This document shows, piece after piece, positions 55,359 through 64,000 of a stretch of DNA of 64,000 bases. The first letter of the stretch is position 1, and every line of letters starts with the position of its first letter. The notes below the pieces were generated by a model. That model saw nothing but the letters and a program-made list of their open reading frames with translations. It was not told where the DNA came from and ran no database searches. The stretch is from Aurifilum marmelostoma (lineage: Eukaryota; Ascomycota; Sordariomycetes; Diaporthales; Cryphonectriaceae), in NCBI GenBank assembly GCA_027559495.1, contig JAMXSV010000015.1, positions 372,001-436,000 of the forward strand. Direction: 5' to 3'. The position numbers and the translations under genes are program-made.

Positions 55359-56208
55359 TCAGGTTGAAGGAGCATCTGGCAGTCTCTCAATGACATATTT
55401 GCCCCGACCGACGCTCATGATCGGCACACCGGGAATCTTGCGGAGACGGCGCTTGAGATCTCGATCATTTGTGGCGACGATATAGATGCGGTGCTTCATG
55501 CACCTGTCGACGATACAGTCGTCGGCATAGGTTCCGCTGTGGACGGACTCGCAGGGGAGACGCTTCCACCGTTCGTCGCGGGCGATGCGAAGGGCTATCC
55601 GATATTTGGGACCGAGCTTTTCCAACTCTATAACAATTCAGTCAACATCCTTGTGCTCGAGCCACCAACATCAAGACGGCAAGGCGAAGAAGACTACACG
55701 TACCTGCCATGACACATGAGGTAATCAGGACCTCACACTTTGCATACAGAGCGTCCATCATGCCTTCCAGCAACTCGATCTTCCGGGAGACGGTATGAGA
55801 GAGGAAGTTGGTATCGACGAGGACCTGATAGGGAGGTACAAGTGCCGTGTTGTGCTGGAAGAACATGGATGACGGTGCCTGGGGCACCTCGCGAACTGTT
55901 TTGGCACTCTGGTCAGAATTGAGCCCCCCCCCCCGCCCAGCTGCTCCTCCGATCGCGGTACACGTACTCAGCTCGCCATTCGCAGTGGCCTTCTTCTTTG
56001 TCTCCTGGACGATGTCGGCCTTGGCTTTGTTCTCCTTGAGCCGCGCATCACGTTTGCCGATGATGCGTTTGGTTTGCTATAGTGGAAAAAATAAACCGGC
56101 GGAAGACCTGGTCAGCCTGACGCTGTTCACGAGAAGCAGAGGTAGAAGACGGGATGTAGGAGGGAGAGAACGAACAGCAAATTTCCTAGTCGTCTTTGCG
56201 ACACCCAT
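55359..56208 (-). CDS. fcf1: rRNA-processing endonuclease Fcf1/Utp24 (PIN domain)
   Basis: Nucleolar PIN-domain nuclease of the small-subunit processome, needed for early 18S rRNA cleavages (A1/A2). Four exons: 56208-56176, 56076-55968, 55895-55704 and 55627-55359; 200 aa. The basic N-terminus (MGVAKTTRKFA | QTKRIIGKRDARLKENK) is typical. The PIN fold follows: PPYQVLVDTNFLSHTVSRKIE with the catalytic Asp in VDTN, ALYAKCEVLITSCVMAELEKLG, HSGTYADDCIVDRC and YIVATNDRDLKRRLRKIPGVP, then SVGRGKYVIERLPDAP. Acidic residues of the active site (VDTN, MAELE, YADDC, TNDRDL) are all present. Intron 1 has an unusual GTTCGT donor; intron 2 contains a C11 run. Junction phases agree throughout, so the reading is firm. 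Confidence 0.96.
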
Positions 56209-57635
56209 CTTGTAGAATGTATCAAGAAGAAAATGAAATCTGTTTGGTCTTGGCTGTTGCTTGAGATATTCAGGCAAGTGACGGGCTGTCGAGAATCGCA
56301 AAGCTTAGGAAAATTCCCCCAGAAGTAAATTCCAACTTTTTGACGGGCGGCGGCAGGCAGCGGGAACAGGGACCGATAGGTGGGGAGGGAAGACGGCTAA
56401 GAAATTTAGCGGCACCTACAAGCGCTAAATCAGAGGCGAACCATTTTCTTGCAGGTCAGGCGCTGTGCTAGGGCTGCTATGCTGTGTGTGTTGCGCAGCA
56501 TCCAGTACTAAGCAGGCTGGCAGGTAGGGGTGCAGACCACACGCTGCCCTTGCTCGCTGCCCTGCCACCCCTTGGCTCAGCATGATGGCATAACAAGGCA
56601 GCATAAACAAACCTAGCCCCTCTGACGATTTTCGTATGCATGAGATATATATGCCAAAATGAGGTTGGCATCAGACTAGTCAAACACAACAGTTCAGAGC
56701 AAGAGTGGTATACCATAGTACATGTAAATTGCACTGTATCTCTCCCAAGAATCATCAAAAGAACCGTGACTTCCAGCAACAAGTACCATGTACCTTTTTT
56801 CCCGTATTGTCTCGCTGGAGAAACAAGATGCAGCGCTATCCAGATCTAGGCTAGGATGGGTTCGCATTGGCTGGCTGACAGGGGGGTAAATTTGACCCTT
56901 TGGAAGGATCGTCCTCTTCCCCCCCCCCCCCCCCCCCCCCTTCCCACTGCCAATCCTAGCCATGTCATGCCCCGTATTCTTCGTGACCCTTCAGGTTCAG
57001 AGGGGTTCTGTTTTGCTCTGCCCTTGGTCCCTGCAGTATCTTGTGTAGAATGTCTGGGGCCGCTGTTGCCATGCTGGGGCGCAGATCTGGGCGGCCGTCT
57101 GCGTCCTGCGGATCTCAATTCTTCCTCCACTTTGGATCCTCCTCCTCCTTCGCCCCGACTTTGTTCAGCACTTTGGACGTCTTCTCATTTCCTCCCTTTG
57201 GCATCCACCAAGTCATTTCCAGGTACACGACCGCATGGTGCAATGAGTTGAGACGTCCACATCATCATCCTCTCGGCATTTTTGGAGTTTCGTTCATGAC
57301 TTGGCGGTGACTAGCAACAGCTTCAGCATTCACGCTCTTTTTGATTCCACTTCTTCTTCGTATCACTTAGAGGGCGAGCCAAGGCAACGCTCCACTTAAG
57401 ACTTCCGCTTCCCTCGGCTGCGTTGGAAAGCGCAGAGACTGAGAGACAAGACGCCATCCGCACAGCCGCATCGCGAATCCGGCTGAAAATCCTTTCTCGG
57501 GCGCTCACAGCATTATTTCAACCCTCTCGCGCTGGGCAGTGTGAACATCGTCATAGCGACTCCCTCGTCTCTCTGCTGTCGGCAGGAGTTGGCCTCGTCT
57601 CTTTTCACATCGCGCGGACCGGGAAGCATCGCAAG
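56209..57635. other. divergent promoter of fcf1 and the CSI2-like gene
   Basis: About 1.4 kb. A C22 run at 56919-56940 is the longest homopolymer in the window. The frame of the CSI2-like gene stays open leftward to about 57423, but has no ATG there. No other gene seen. Confidence 0.55.
56919..56940. repeat. C22 homopolymer
   Basis: Uninterrupted run of 22 C, upstream of the CSI2-like gene. Confidence 0.95.
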
Positions 57636-58796
57636 ATGAGGGCCTCACGGTTCTCCCTGAAGCGCTCGCTGCTTCTATCAACAGTCACCTCGTTGGCACT
57701 CTTTTCTGCGGGATCCATCGCAGCAGACACCACTACGACCAGTGCTGCCGATGCGGATTCGACGACGACAACAGCAGCAGCAGCAGCAACGACGGCCACA
57801 TCTGCTACAAGCACCAGTACCGATACGCCGACAACGTCGACAACATCCACCTCCACTACCAGTAGCGACGATGCCACGACCGCCACCACATCGGCCTCCA
57901 TGCCTGGCCTCTCCACGAGCACTACAGATTCTGCCAACTCGGACATGCCATCGCTGAGCAGCACGAGCGGGGCCTCGGACAGCGACGGAACTGCCGTTCC
58001 CACTTACCCCTCGCCGACCGTGCCTCCTACGAAGGATGCTCCTTACATGCAGACGTCCACCATGCCCGATGGTACCGTCTTCATCGCCGTCGGCGCCATC
58101 CTCGGCGCATTCGGCCTTGCCATTCTGCTCTGGCGCGCCATCATCGCCTGCTTGCTGCACCGCTCTGTCGAGAAGGCTGCGATGGCACAGCACCTTGCCA
58201 ACGACAAGGCACCGTTCCCGGCCCCACCTGCCCCCTTCTCCAAGTATACCGACCAGGAAACTGGCTCATCGCAGAATGTGGGCTCTGGCAGAGGCGTGCG
58301 CAGGACCAACAGAGGCCCTGTCCCGTCAGCAACGCCGTCTCAGACGAACTTGTTCTTCTCGCCTACCGCAGCAGCTGGTGCAAACCCTCGCGACTCGATG
58401 TACCGCGACGCCCCCAACCGGAACTCGTCCTACCGAGACTCGCGTTTCCTGCCGGCTGGCTTCTACGCCGCCGGTCAGTCGTCCCCGCACAACGTCGACG
58501 ATGGCTCCTCCATCAGCCTCAACAACCTGCGACCGGACTCGCGAGGACACGCAGCGCAGAGGCTGTCGGCCCAACCCGTAGCCGAGTCGCCCGACTTTGG
58601 CCCCCAGCGGTCGCAGATCGGCCAGAGCACGAGCAGCGTCAACCTCAACGCACCGGCTGGTGGGCGGGCTCCCAGCGCCTACCTGGATGACCTGCTCGCA
58701 GAGAATCCCGAGATGTTCCCACCTTCAGGGAGCACGCCGACGCCTACCAACGCCAATCACCCGAACCATCCTTACCGGCAGAGCGGCCGGTTCTAG
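57636..58796 (+). CDS. CSI2-like cell-wall/chitin-synthase-associated membrane protein
   Basis: Related in layout to yeast Csi2, which affects chitin synthase 3 localisation. Single exon, 386 aa from ATG 57636. A cleavable signal peptide (LKRSLLLSTVTSLALFSAGSIAA) is followed by a 120-residue Thr/Ser-rich extracellular stretch that is likely O-mannosylated (TTTTSAADADSTTTT, SATSTSTDTPTTS). The conserved Csi2 core is GAPYMQ-like DAPYMQTSTMPDGTVFIAVG, merging into a single transmembrane segment (AILGAFGLAILLWRAIIACL) and a basic stop (LHRSVEKAA). The cytosolic tail is Ser/Pro/Asn-rich with NLFFSPTAAAG and LPAGFYAAGQSS, both conserved in fungal homologues, and ends near YLDDLLAENPEMFPPS. Role in wall or septum assembly is by homology only. 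Confidence 0.85.
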   Translation: MRASRFSLKRSLLLSTVTSLALFSAGSIAADTTTTSAADADSTTTTAAAAATTATSATSTSTDTPTTSTTSTSTTSSDDATTATTSASMPGLSTSTTDSANSDMPSLSSTSGASDSDGTAVPTYPSPTVPPTKDAPYMQTSTMPDGTVFIAVGAILGAFGLAILLWRAIIACLLHRSVEKAAMAQHLANDKAPFPAPPAPFSKYTDQETGSSQNVGSGRGVRRTNRGPVPSATPSQTNLFFSPTAAAGANPRDSMYRDAPNRNSSYRDSRFLPAGFYAAGQSSPHNVDDGSSISLNNLRPDSRGHAAQRLSAQPVAESPDFGPQRSQIGQSTSSVNLNAPAGGRAPSAYLDDLLAENPEMFPPSGSTPTPTNANHPNHPYRQSGRF

Positions 58797-59818
58797 TCAG
58801 ACCCTACCAGTCCCTGTCTGGAGACCAAGCTCTCCAAGGTCTCGGAGTGGAGCGGCGAGTCTCGTGGTACCCATGAGGCCGCGTTCCTGCGAGATGTTCA
58901 GGAGGATGAGATGCTGTGAAGAAATGGAAAGGGAAAAAGAGAAAGAGAAAAAAAAGAGCCAAAAGATCAAGAACGTCGGACATGCAGAGGACCGCTGCAT
59001 CCTTAATCTAATGTGGAGGCTGTCTCGCGACGGGAAATGTGATCAAGTTGGGTGGAGTTTACGAGTGGGTTTCTTTGCTGCCTCTTGACCATCATTGACG
59101 AGGTTTCGTCGTGTATTTTGCAACTCTTCAAAGGCACTGCCCTTTTCAGGCTCGGGCATTAGAACGGAGTTGACCAGAGAAATTGGGGAACAGGGACCTC
59201 TACGGGTTCCTCTATTCTGGGGCTTGATTGCTTTCTTGTGTACGCATGAACGTGCTGGGCTTTTTTTTTTGTATATTACTACTCTTTCTGCATCAATGGA
59301 TATACTCCATTCTCTTTGCTCTTTCCACAACGGCATTCGTTACGTGTCCTCTCATCTCCCCACGAAACGAGGAGTCCAGATTCCAGATCGGAGCGTCCGG
59401 CCAGCTGCGAGATGGCGACGGCAACAGACACCATCGTGCTGAGCGGCGTCAGGCACAGCAGTAGCTTCAGCAAGAGCAGCGCATTAGCCTCGTGCAACCC
59501 TTCGGATGCAGGTCTTACTTTTGTGTTACCTGTCGTCTCGTGCTCGTTCCTGGTCCGACATTGTCAGAATCGGGCCTATGAATGAGAGACGATTGAAACA
59601 CACTACACTTCTTCAACGAGATAAGGTACGGACGGATATATGGTTCTTATTGACCAAAGGGTATTGACATTGATGGTTATCATTTACATATAGATTTTCC
59701 GCGTCTTCTACTATCTACATGAAGAATTTCTGTTGATTTCATTTCCCCCCAAAACATAAAATCGTTCTTACTCGATCTGCACCATCTCGGGAGCGACAAG
59801 GCAGGCCACCTCGGCTTC
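58797..59818. other. convergent 3' spacer
   Basis: About 1 kb between the convergent CSI2-like and esterase genes, A- and T-rich in places (T10 near 59263). No gene recognised. Confidence 0.5.
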
Positions 59819-61504
59819 TTAGAAGGGGGTCTGCTGGGCGTAGTAGTCGATCCACAGGTCGACCTGCTCGTCAACCTCGGTGAGAGTGCGGTTGGCAAAG
59901 GCATCACCAAGACGCATAATCTGGCGGGTGACGCCGTCGTTGGGGCTCCAGTAGGGCAGCTCGACGGAGCCGTTGGTGTAGGAGCCGCCGAGGTTGGGGT
60001 TGCCCGTCTTTGCAAAGTTGGCCCAGTAGGCGGACATGATGCTCTGGACGTAAAAGTCGTACTCGGTGAAGGGGTAGGTGTCGGCGTTGGCGTACAGGGC
60101 GTTGAGGGTGTACATGATCTCGGACTGGTGGAAGGCGCCCTGGTCCTGCCCGGGGGGCGCGTGGTCCCAGTAGTAGGTGTAGATGGGGGAGGTGGTGTTG
60201 GAGCGGAGGACCCAGTCCTGGGCGTACAGCCACTGGGAGACGGTGCCGGCGTCGGTGGTGCCGGCGTTGAAGGTCATGCTGGCGTTGGTGGAGGTGTTGC
60301 CGACGGCGTAGTAGCGGAAGTAGTCGCTGCTCAGGTTGCCCATGCGCAGGGTGTTCCACTGGACGACCTCGTCGGGGGTGTAGTCGTTTGTGGGGGAGGC
60401 GCCGTTCTCGTCCTTGGTGCCGCCCGTGATGAGGGGCACGTCGTTGGCCGGGCCGGTCAGGGCCTGCTCGATGTACTTCTCGGGCAGGACGTAGCCGTCG
60501 AGGACGGGCTTGAAGATGAGGGGGTAGCCGCACCAGATGGCCGTGACCCACCACAGCTCGTCGGTGGGGATGCGGTCCTGGGAGCCCTCGAGCAGGGACT
60601 CGACCGACAGCTCGCGCAGCTCGGCGACGGTGGTGGCGTTGTGGTTGGTGGTGTAGTTGATGCCGTGCTCGATGGCCATGCTCATGTTGACGTACGAGGT
60701 GGCCAGGCCGGCGACCCAGGGGTTGTAGGGGGTGTGGATGCCGGACTCGGAGATGGCGGCGTGGAACAGGCCCTTGAAGAGGACGCTGTTGACGGCGTGG
60801 TAGACCTGGGAGGAGCCGAAGCTCTGGCCCTGGATGGTGACGCGGTCCGGGTCGCCGCCAAAGTTGGCAATGTTCTTCTGCACCCACTTGAGGCACTCGA
60901 GGTGGTCGAGCACGCCGTAGTTGCCGGACGAGTTGTGGCCGTTCTCGGCCAGGGACTCGGCGTTGAGGTCCGGGTGGGCCAGATAGCCGAAGGCGTCGTC
61001 GCGGCGGTTGAAGGTGACGACGATGACGTCGTGCTGCTGGGCCATGCCGCCGCCGTACCACCAGTTGTCGTTGGAGGTCTCGTCGCTGCCCTGGTTCCAC
61101 ACGATGACGGGCAGCTTGTCGTCGGACGAGTTGGCCGAGGTCCAGATGTTGAGGTTGAGGCAGTCCTCGCTGTAGGACGACACATAGCTGCTGGGGCACG
61201 CGGCGCCCCAGGTGTCGGCCACGAGGGTCTCGTTCCAGGGCTCGCGCGGCTGGGGCGCCTTCCACCGGTTCTGGTACGCCGTGTCTGCGGCAAAGGGGAT
61301 GCCCAGGAAGGCCGTCACCGTCGTCTCGGTGGTGCCAAAGTACTGCTCGAGCTCCGTGGCGTTGGAGAAGTACTTGTAGCCCGACACGGGGCCGTAGGTT
61401 GTCTGGATCGTCTTGTTCCAGAGCTGGGCTCTGGCGGGCGCCACGAGGGCGGCACCCACGACACCCAGGGCCAGGCGAGCCGCAGAGGTAGGGTGGGACG
61501 ACAT
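59819..61504 (-). CDS. secreted type-B carboxylesterase/lipase
   Basis: Alpha/beta-hydrolase acting on carboxylic esters outside the cell. Intronless, 561 aa. Signal peptide with LALGVVGAALVAPARA, then mature start near QLWNKTIQTTYGPVSG. Family features are TAFLGIPFAADTAYQNRW, SEDCLNLNIWTSAN (the type-B signature), an oxyanion region (VIVWNQGS..WWYGGGMAQQHDVIVV), VTFNRRDDAFGYLA, and the nucleophile elbow VTIQGQSFGSSQV with Ser about 227. The elbow is GQSFG rather than the usual GESAG. The acid is probably in GGTKDENGA, and the His in HAPPGQDQGAFHQSEI. More than a dozen N-x-S/T sequons suggest heavy N-glycosylation. Substrate cannot be told from sequence. Confidence 0.93.
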   Translation of the reverse strand: MSSHPTSAARLALGVVGAALVAPARAQLWNKTIQTTYGPVSGYKYFSNATELEQYFGTTETTVTAFLGIPFAADTAYQNRWKAPQPREPWNETLVADTWGAACPSSYVSSYSEDCLNLNIWTSANSSDDKLPVIVWNQGSDETSNDNWWYGGGMAQQHDVIVVTFNRRDDAFGYLAHPDLNAESLAENGHNSSGNYGVLDHLECLKWVQKNIANFGGDPDRVTIQGQSFGSSQVYHAVNSVLFKGLFHAAISESGIHTPYNPWVAGLATSYVNMSMAIEHGINYTTNHNATTVAELRELSVESLLEGSQDRIPTDELWWVTAIWCGYPLIFKPVLDGYVLPEKYIEQALTGPANDVPLITGGTKDENGASPTNDYTPDEVVQWNTLRMGNLSSDYFRYYAVGNTSTNASMTFNAGTTDAGTVSQWLYAQDWVLRSNTTSPIYTYYWDHAPPGQDQGAFHQSEIMYTLNALYANADTYPFTEYDFYVQSIMSAYWANFAKTGNPNLGGSYTNGSVELPYWSPNDGVTRQIMRLGDAFANRTLTEVDEQVDLWIDYYAQQTPF

Positions 61505-63334
61505 GGTCGTCGTCTTTGCCGTCGTCTGTCTACTAGGTAATGACTGTGGGATTTCCTATTCTAGGAAGGGAGGGAAGGTGTGCGGTGTGTGTGTGTGTGT
61601 GCGTGTGGGAAGGGAACGAGAGTGGTGGTGAGCAGGTGGATGAGGAGGGCGAGGTAGGATCTGCGCCTTTGATCAAGAAGTAGAGGGGATCACCAACATT
61701 TTAATACCTGCAAGCAATGACCTACCATTTCCACTTACTCGAGTACTTTTCAAGTATATCCCGGTCCATCAATCGCCACGCATGACGCTGATGAGATGAC
61801 AGCACGAGACCAGAGACACACAGCAGAGACCGGCACGGTACATACAAAGCCTGCATGCTTGCAGTCTGGCCAGGCACATCATCATCAAACCTCGGAGTTC
61901 CGAGACTGCTTGTGTGTAGTGTATCGTAGTGATATTCCTGCAAAAGGTCGACATCAAGCATGGCGTTGAACCTGAGTACGCGTAAGGCACGGCTCCAAAT
62001 GTGGGTCCCCTAAACAGCCCTCCATGGAAACTGGGGCTCATCTGGGCAGGAAAGGAAAAAAAATAAAAGGGGGGGGGGGAGGGGTGGCTATGGCGAAACT
62101 AAACTTTTTGCTTGGCTACAGCGCCGCCCTTGTTTGGTTCCTTGATTGGGACAATTGCCGAAGGGCATTAAAGTAGCTCCTCAGGGCCATGTTACATACT
62201 AAGTGGCAGCAGCATATCAGTGCATGACATGCGTGGCGTAGTGAATACGTATGACACGAGGCTACAAAAATATACGCCGACGAGGAAAGAAAGGAAAATG
62301 AAAGAAGAAGAAAATTCCTCACCCATGTCGCATCATGGGATGGATGGCTGAAAGCTGCCAAAGGGTCGAGAGACCGGCACAACGGCAAGGACAGCAGCAT
62401 CAGAGATGAAAGGAGGGTGACGACGCGGCCAGCGGCTTTCACCGTTCAGGTCTGTCTAAGAGGTCAGGAGATCGTTGTGTGCAACGTCTCCCAGGGGGTC
62501 ACTGCATCCACCTCCAGGGCTGCTCACCATCCTAGGCCACGACCGACCGTGCGATTCACACAAGGTTATCACGCAAGCATCGCCCGGGTGTCACGGTGCG
62601 ATCCGCACTGAACAGGTGGGGAGGGACGAGGCGGAGAGGCCCTCACCCTCTGGGCCCGAAGACAGGGGTGCATCGAAACCAAACGTCGGCCGAGGAGGAT
62701 GGCGGTCTTGCGAGCGGGGCCAGAATTGTTTCCTACCGCCTTGTCTTGGTCGAGTTTATTCTTCCTTTTCCTCTTTTCTTGTTCTTCTTGCTTTTGTTCT
62801 GTTTCCTTGCCCCCACTATTTCTCACCTTTCCCCCACAAAAAGAGGATGCCGTGTCGTCCTTCTCCTTTGACTATGGCCCGTTGTCGGAAGCATGTAATG
62901 GTTTCAATACCGAGGGTCCCGACGATGCGGACGAGAACAAGTCATATCGTGGTATATATTACATAAATATATGCGCCTTAGTGCCTTCAGATCTGGTGAC
63001 GATCGTCAGGCACGGTTGGTTCGAGACTATCTGTAGACGAATTAACATAGTATATCATGAGGATAACAGGGAATGATCCTCGACATGGCCCATAAATAAA
63101 GACATGAATATAATAATATCTGTGAAATGGATTTATGTGTACCTGAAAGACGTCCCAATGTTGTGCGCGGCTGCACCTCTATTGTCTATTCTTATGTAAT
63201 TGCATAAAAGCCTTGTCTCATAACTTGCATAACAACATAAATCTTATGGCTTCATATGTCATTATTATCATCATCATCATCTAGCCCAAAGGCTTCTAAA
63301 AAGGACAACAGATCAAACAATACAAGACAGACTT
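61505..63334. other. esterase promoter / DPBB 3' spacer
   Basis: About 1.8 kb. Contains a (GT)n run near 61586-61602, a G10 run near 62070-62079 and the esterase promoter. Open frames here look random. No RNA gene recognised. Confidence 0.5.
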
Positions 63335-63706
63335 CTAGTTGATGACCCAGGTGACGGTAATATGGCCCAAGCTCTCATCCCCAAACTTTTTAAAAACAGC
63401 CGGCGACACATCAATATCGCTGGCCCCGCAGCCCGCGCACCGGTCCGTGATGGCCGCCTTCACTGACGTACTGCCCACCGTAATGGTCACCGTCTGCTTG
63501 CACACCGGCGACGTGTTCGGGTTGGCGTATGTCCCGTAGACCGCCGAGGGGACGGCCACAATCATGTCGGTGTCGCTGTTGGTCACGCCGCAGGCGCCTA
63601 GGCCTGGGGCGTAGAAGGTCATCTTGCCTGAGTTGGAGCGCGGCTGGAGTTGGGGGAGGGCCGAGGTGAGGGTGGCAGCGAAGATGGTGATAAATGTGAT
63701 CTTCAT
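63335..63706 (-). CDS. small secreted RlpA-like double-psi beta-barrel protein
   Basis: Secreted barwin/expansin-like protein of 123 aa, single exon from ATG 63706 (an in-frame TTG upstream is not used). The signal peptide (MKITFITIFAATLTSALP) is followed by a short linker. The double-psi beta-barrel has SGKMTFYAPGLGACGVTNSD, MIVAVPSAVYG, CKQTVTITVGSTSVKAAI and TDRCAGCGASDIDVSPAVFKK with the conserved DRCxGC and the Asp in DIDVS. Four Cys are visible in the core, likely forming disulphides. The fold binds carbohydrate or protease targets in related fungal proteins. There is no expansin C-terminal domain. Small size, secretion and Cys content fit an extracellular effector candidate, but this is inference. 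Confidence 0.88.
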   Translation of the reverse strand: MKITFITIFAATLTSALPQLQPRSNSGKMTFYAPGLGACGVTNSDTDMIVAVPSAVYGTYANPNTSPVCKQTVTITVGSTSVKAAITDRCAGCGASDIDVSPAVFKKFGDESLGHITVTWVIN

Positions 63707-64000
63707 TTTGGACAAGGATCTAAGGAAAGACTGGGTTGGGTCGCGAAGTGGAAAGATTGGTTTTCAATGAGGTTGTGTGTACGGCGCTGCCGGTATGGAT
63801 ATTGGTCAAGTCTTGCTCGACAACCAGGCACAATGGTGTGTCTAAGTGACCGTGTATGAGAGAGAGAGAAGGAATGAATGAATGTCTGTATTCTTCCCCC
63901 TCAATGAGTGACAGAAGATGGCCAGCTGTGTTTTGCACAATCGAGATGGAAGCCATATCACCTCCTTATGTATTCTCTGCTAGTCAGTGGCTATCATAAA
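63707..64000. other. upstream region of the DPBB gene
   Basis: About 300 bases to the window edge; it should hold the promoter of the leftward gene. Nothing else recognised. Confidence 0.4.

Noticed and set aside
60128..61540. 470-codon open frame on the plus strand
   Set aside because: Antisense to the carboxylesterase; its Gly/Val/Leu composition mirrors GC3 bias on the other strand and no domain is recognised.
50756..63706. Secondary-metabolite cluster around the Zn2Cys6 gene and esterase
   Set aside because: The genes between are fcf1 and a CSI2-like gene, and no PKS, NRPS, terpene synthase or P450 is present.

Overview
The window is nuclear DNA of a filamentous ascomycete, most likely a Sordariomycete. 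The evidence is a HET-domain (vegetative incompatibility) gene, an NmrA/NMR1 nitrogen regulator, a CipC-type protein, a Zn2Cys6/fungal-trans regulator, spliceosomal introns of about 50-250 nt with GTRNGT donors and CTRAY branch sites, and GC-rich third codon positions. There are no bacterial, organellar or recognisable transposon features and no tRNA or rRNA that I could find. Nineteen protein-coding genes are supported, plus one weak small ORF.

Left third (1-20,730): a HET gene cut by the window edge (-); a possible 65-aa membrane peptide (+); cipC (-); a 3.8 kb gene-poor stretch; trm61 (+) converging on a WW-domain gene (-); a Rieske protein (-); a DUF1279 mitochondrial membrane protein (+); the seven-exon NDP kinase gene (-); an orphan gene with discordant codon use (+); and glucosidase II alpha (+).

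Middle (20,730-45,200): an EF-hand MscS channel (+), an F-box-like/R3H protein (-), an aquaporin (-), an ABCC/Yor1-type ABC transporter (-), the divergent pair csl4 (-) / erg2 (+), and nmrA (-).

Right third (45,200-64,000): a 5.6 kb gene-free stretch upstream of nmrA, an eight-exon Zn2Cys6 regulator (-), fcf1 (-), a CSI2-like cell-wall protein (+), a secreted carboxylesterase (-) and a small secreted double-psi beta-barrel protein (-).

The genes are mostly housekeeping and independent: tRNA modification, rRNA processing and RNA decay, ER glycan trimming, sterol synthesis, membrane transport, and nitrogen and transcriptional control. I see no operon-like or biosynthetic cluster logic.

The strongest unexpected signal is technical. 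Five conserved genes (WW, MscS, ABC transporter, erg2, Zn2Cys6) each have one reading-frame break, and each break is repaired by a one-base length change in a mononucleotide run. This points to homopolymer errors in the assembly rather than five pseudogenes. Biological candidates worth a second look are an in-frame membrane-anchor extension upstream of NDP kinase, a G-quadruplex motif just after the erg2 stop, the orphan gene with discordant codon usage, and the F-box-like/R3H protein. Exon boundaries were worked out by hand from splice signals and phase and are predictions.
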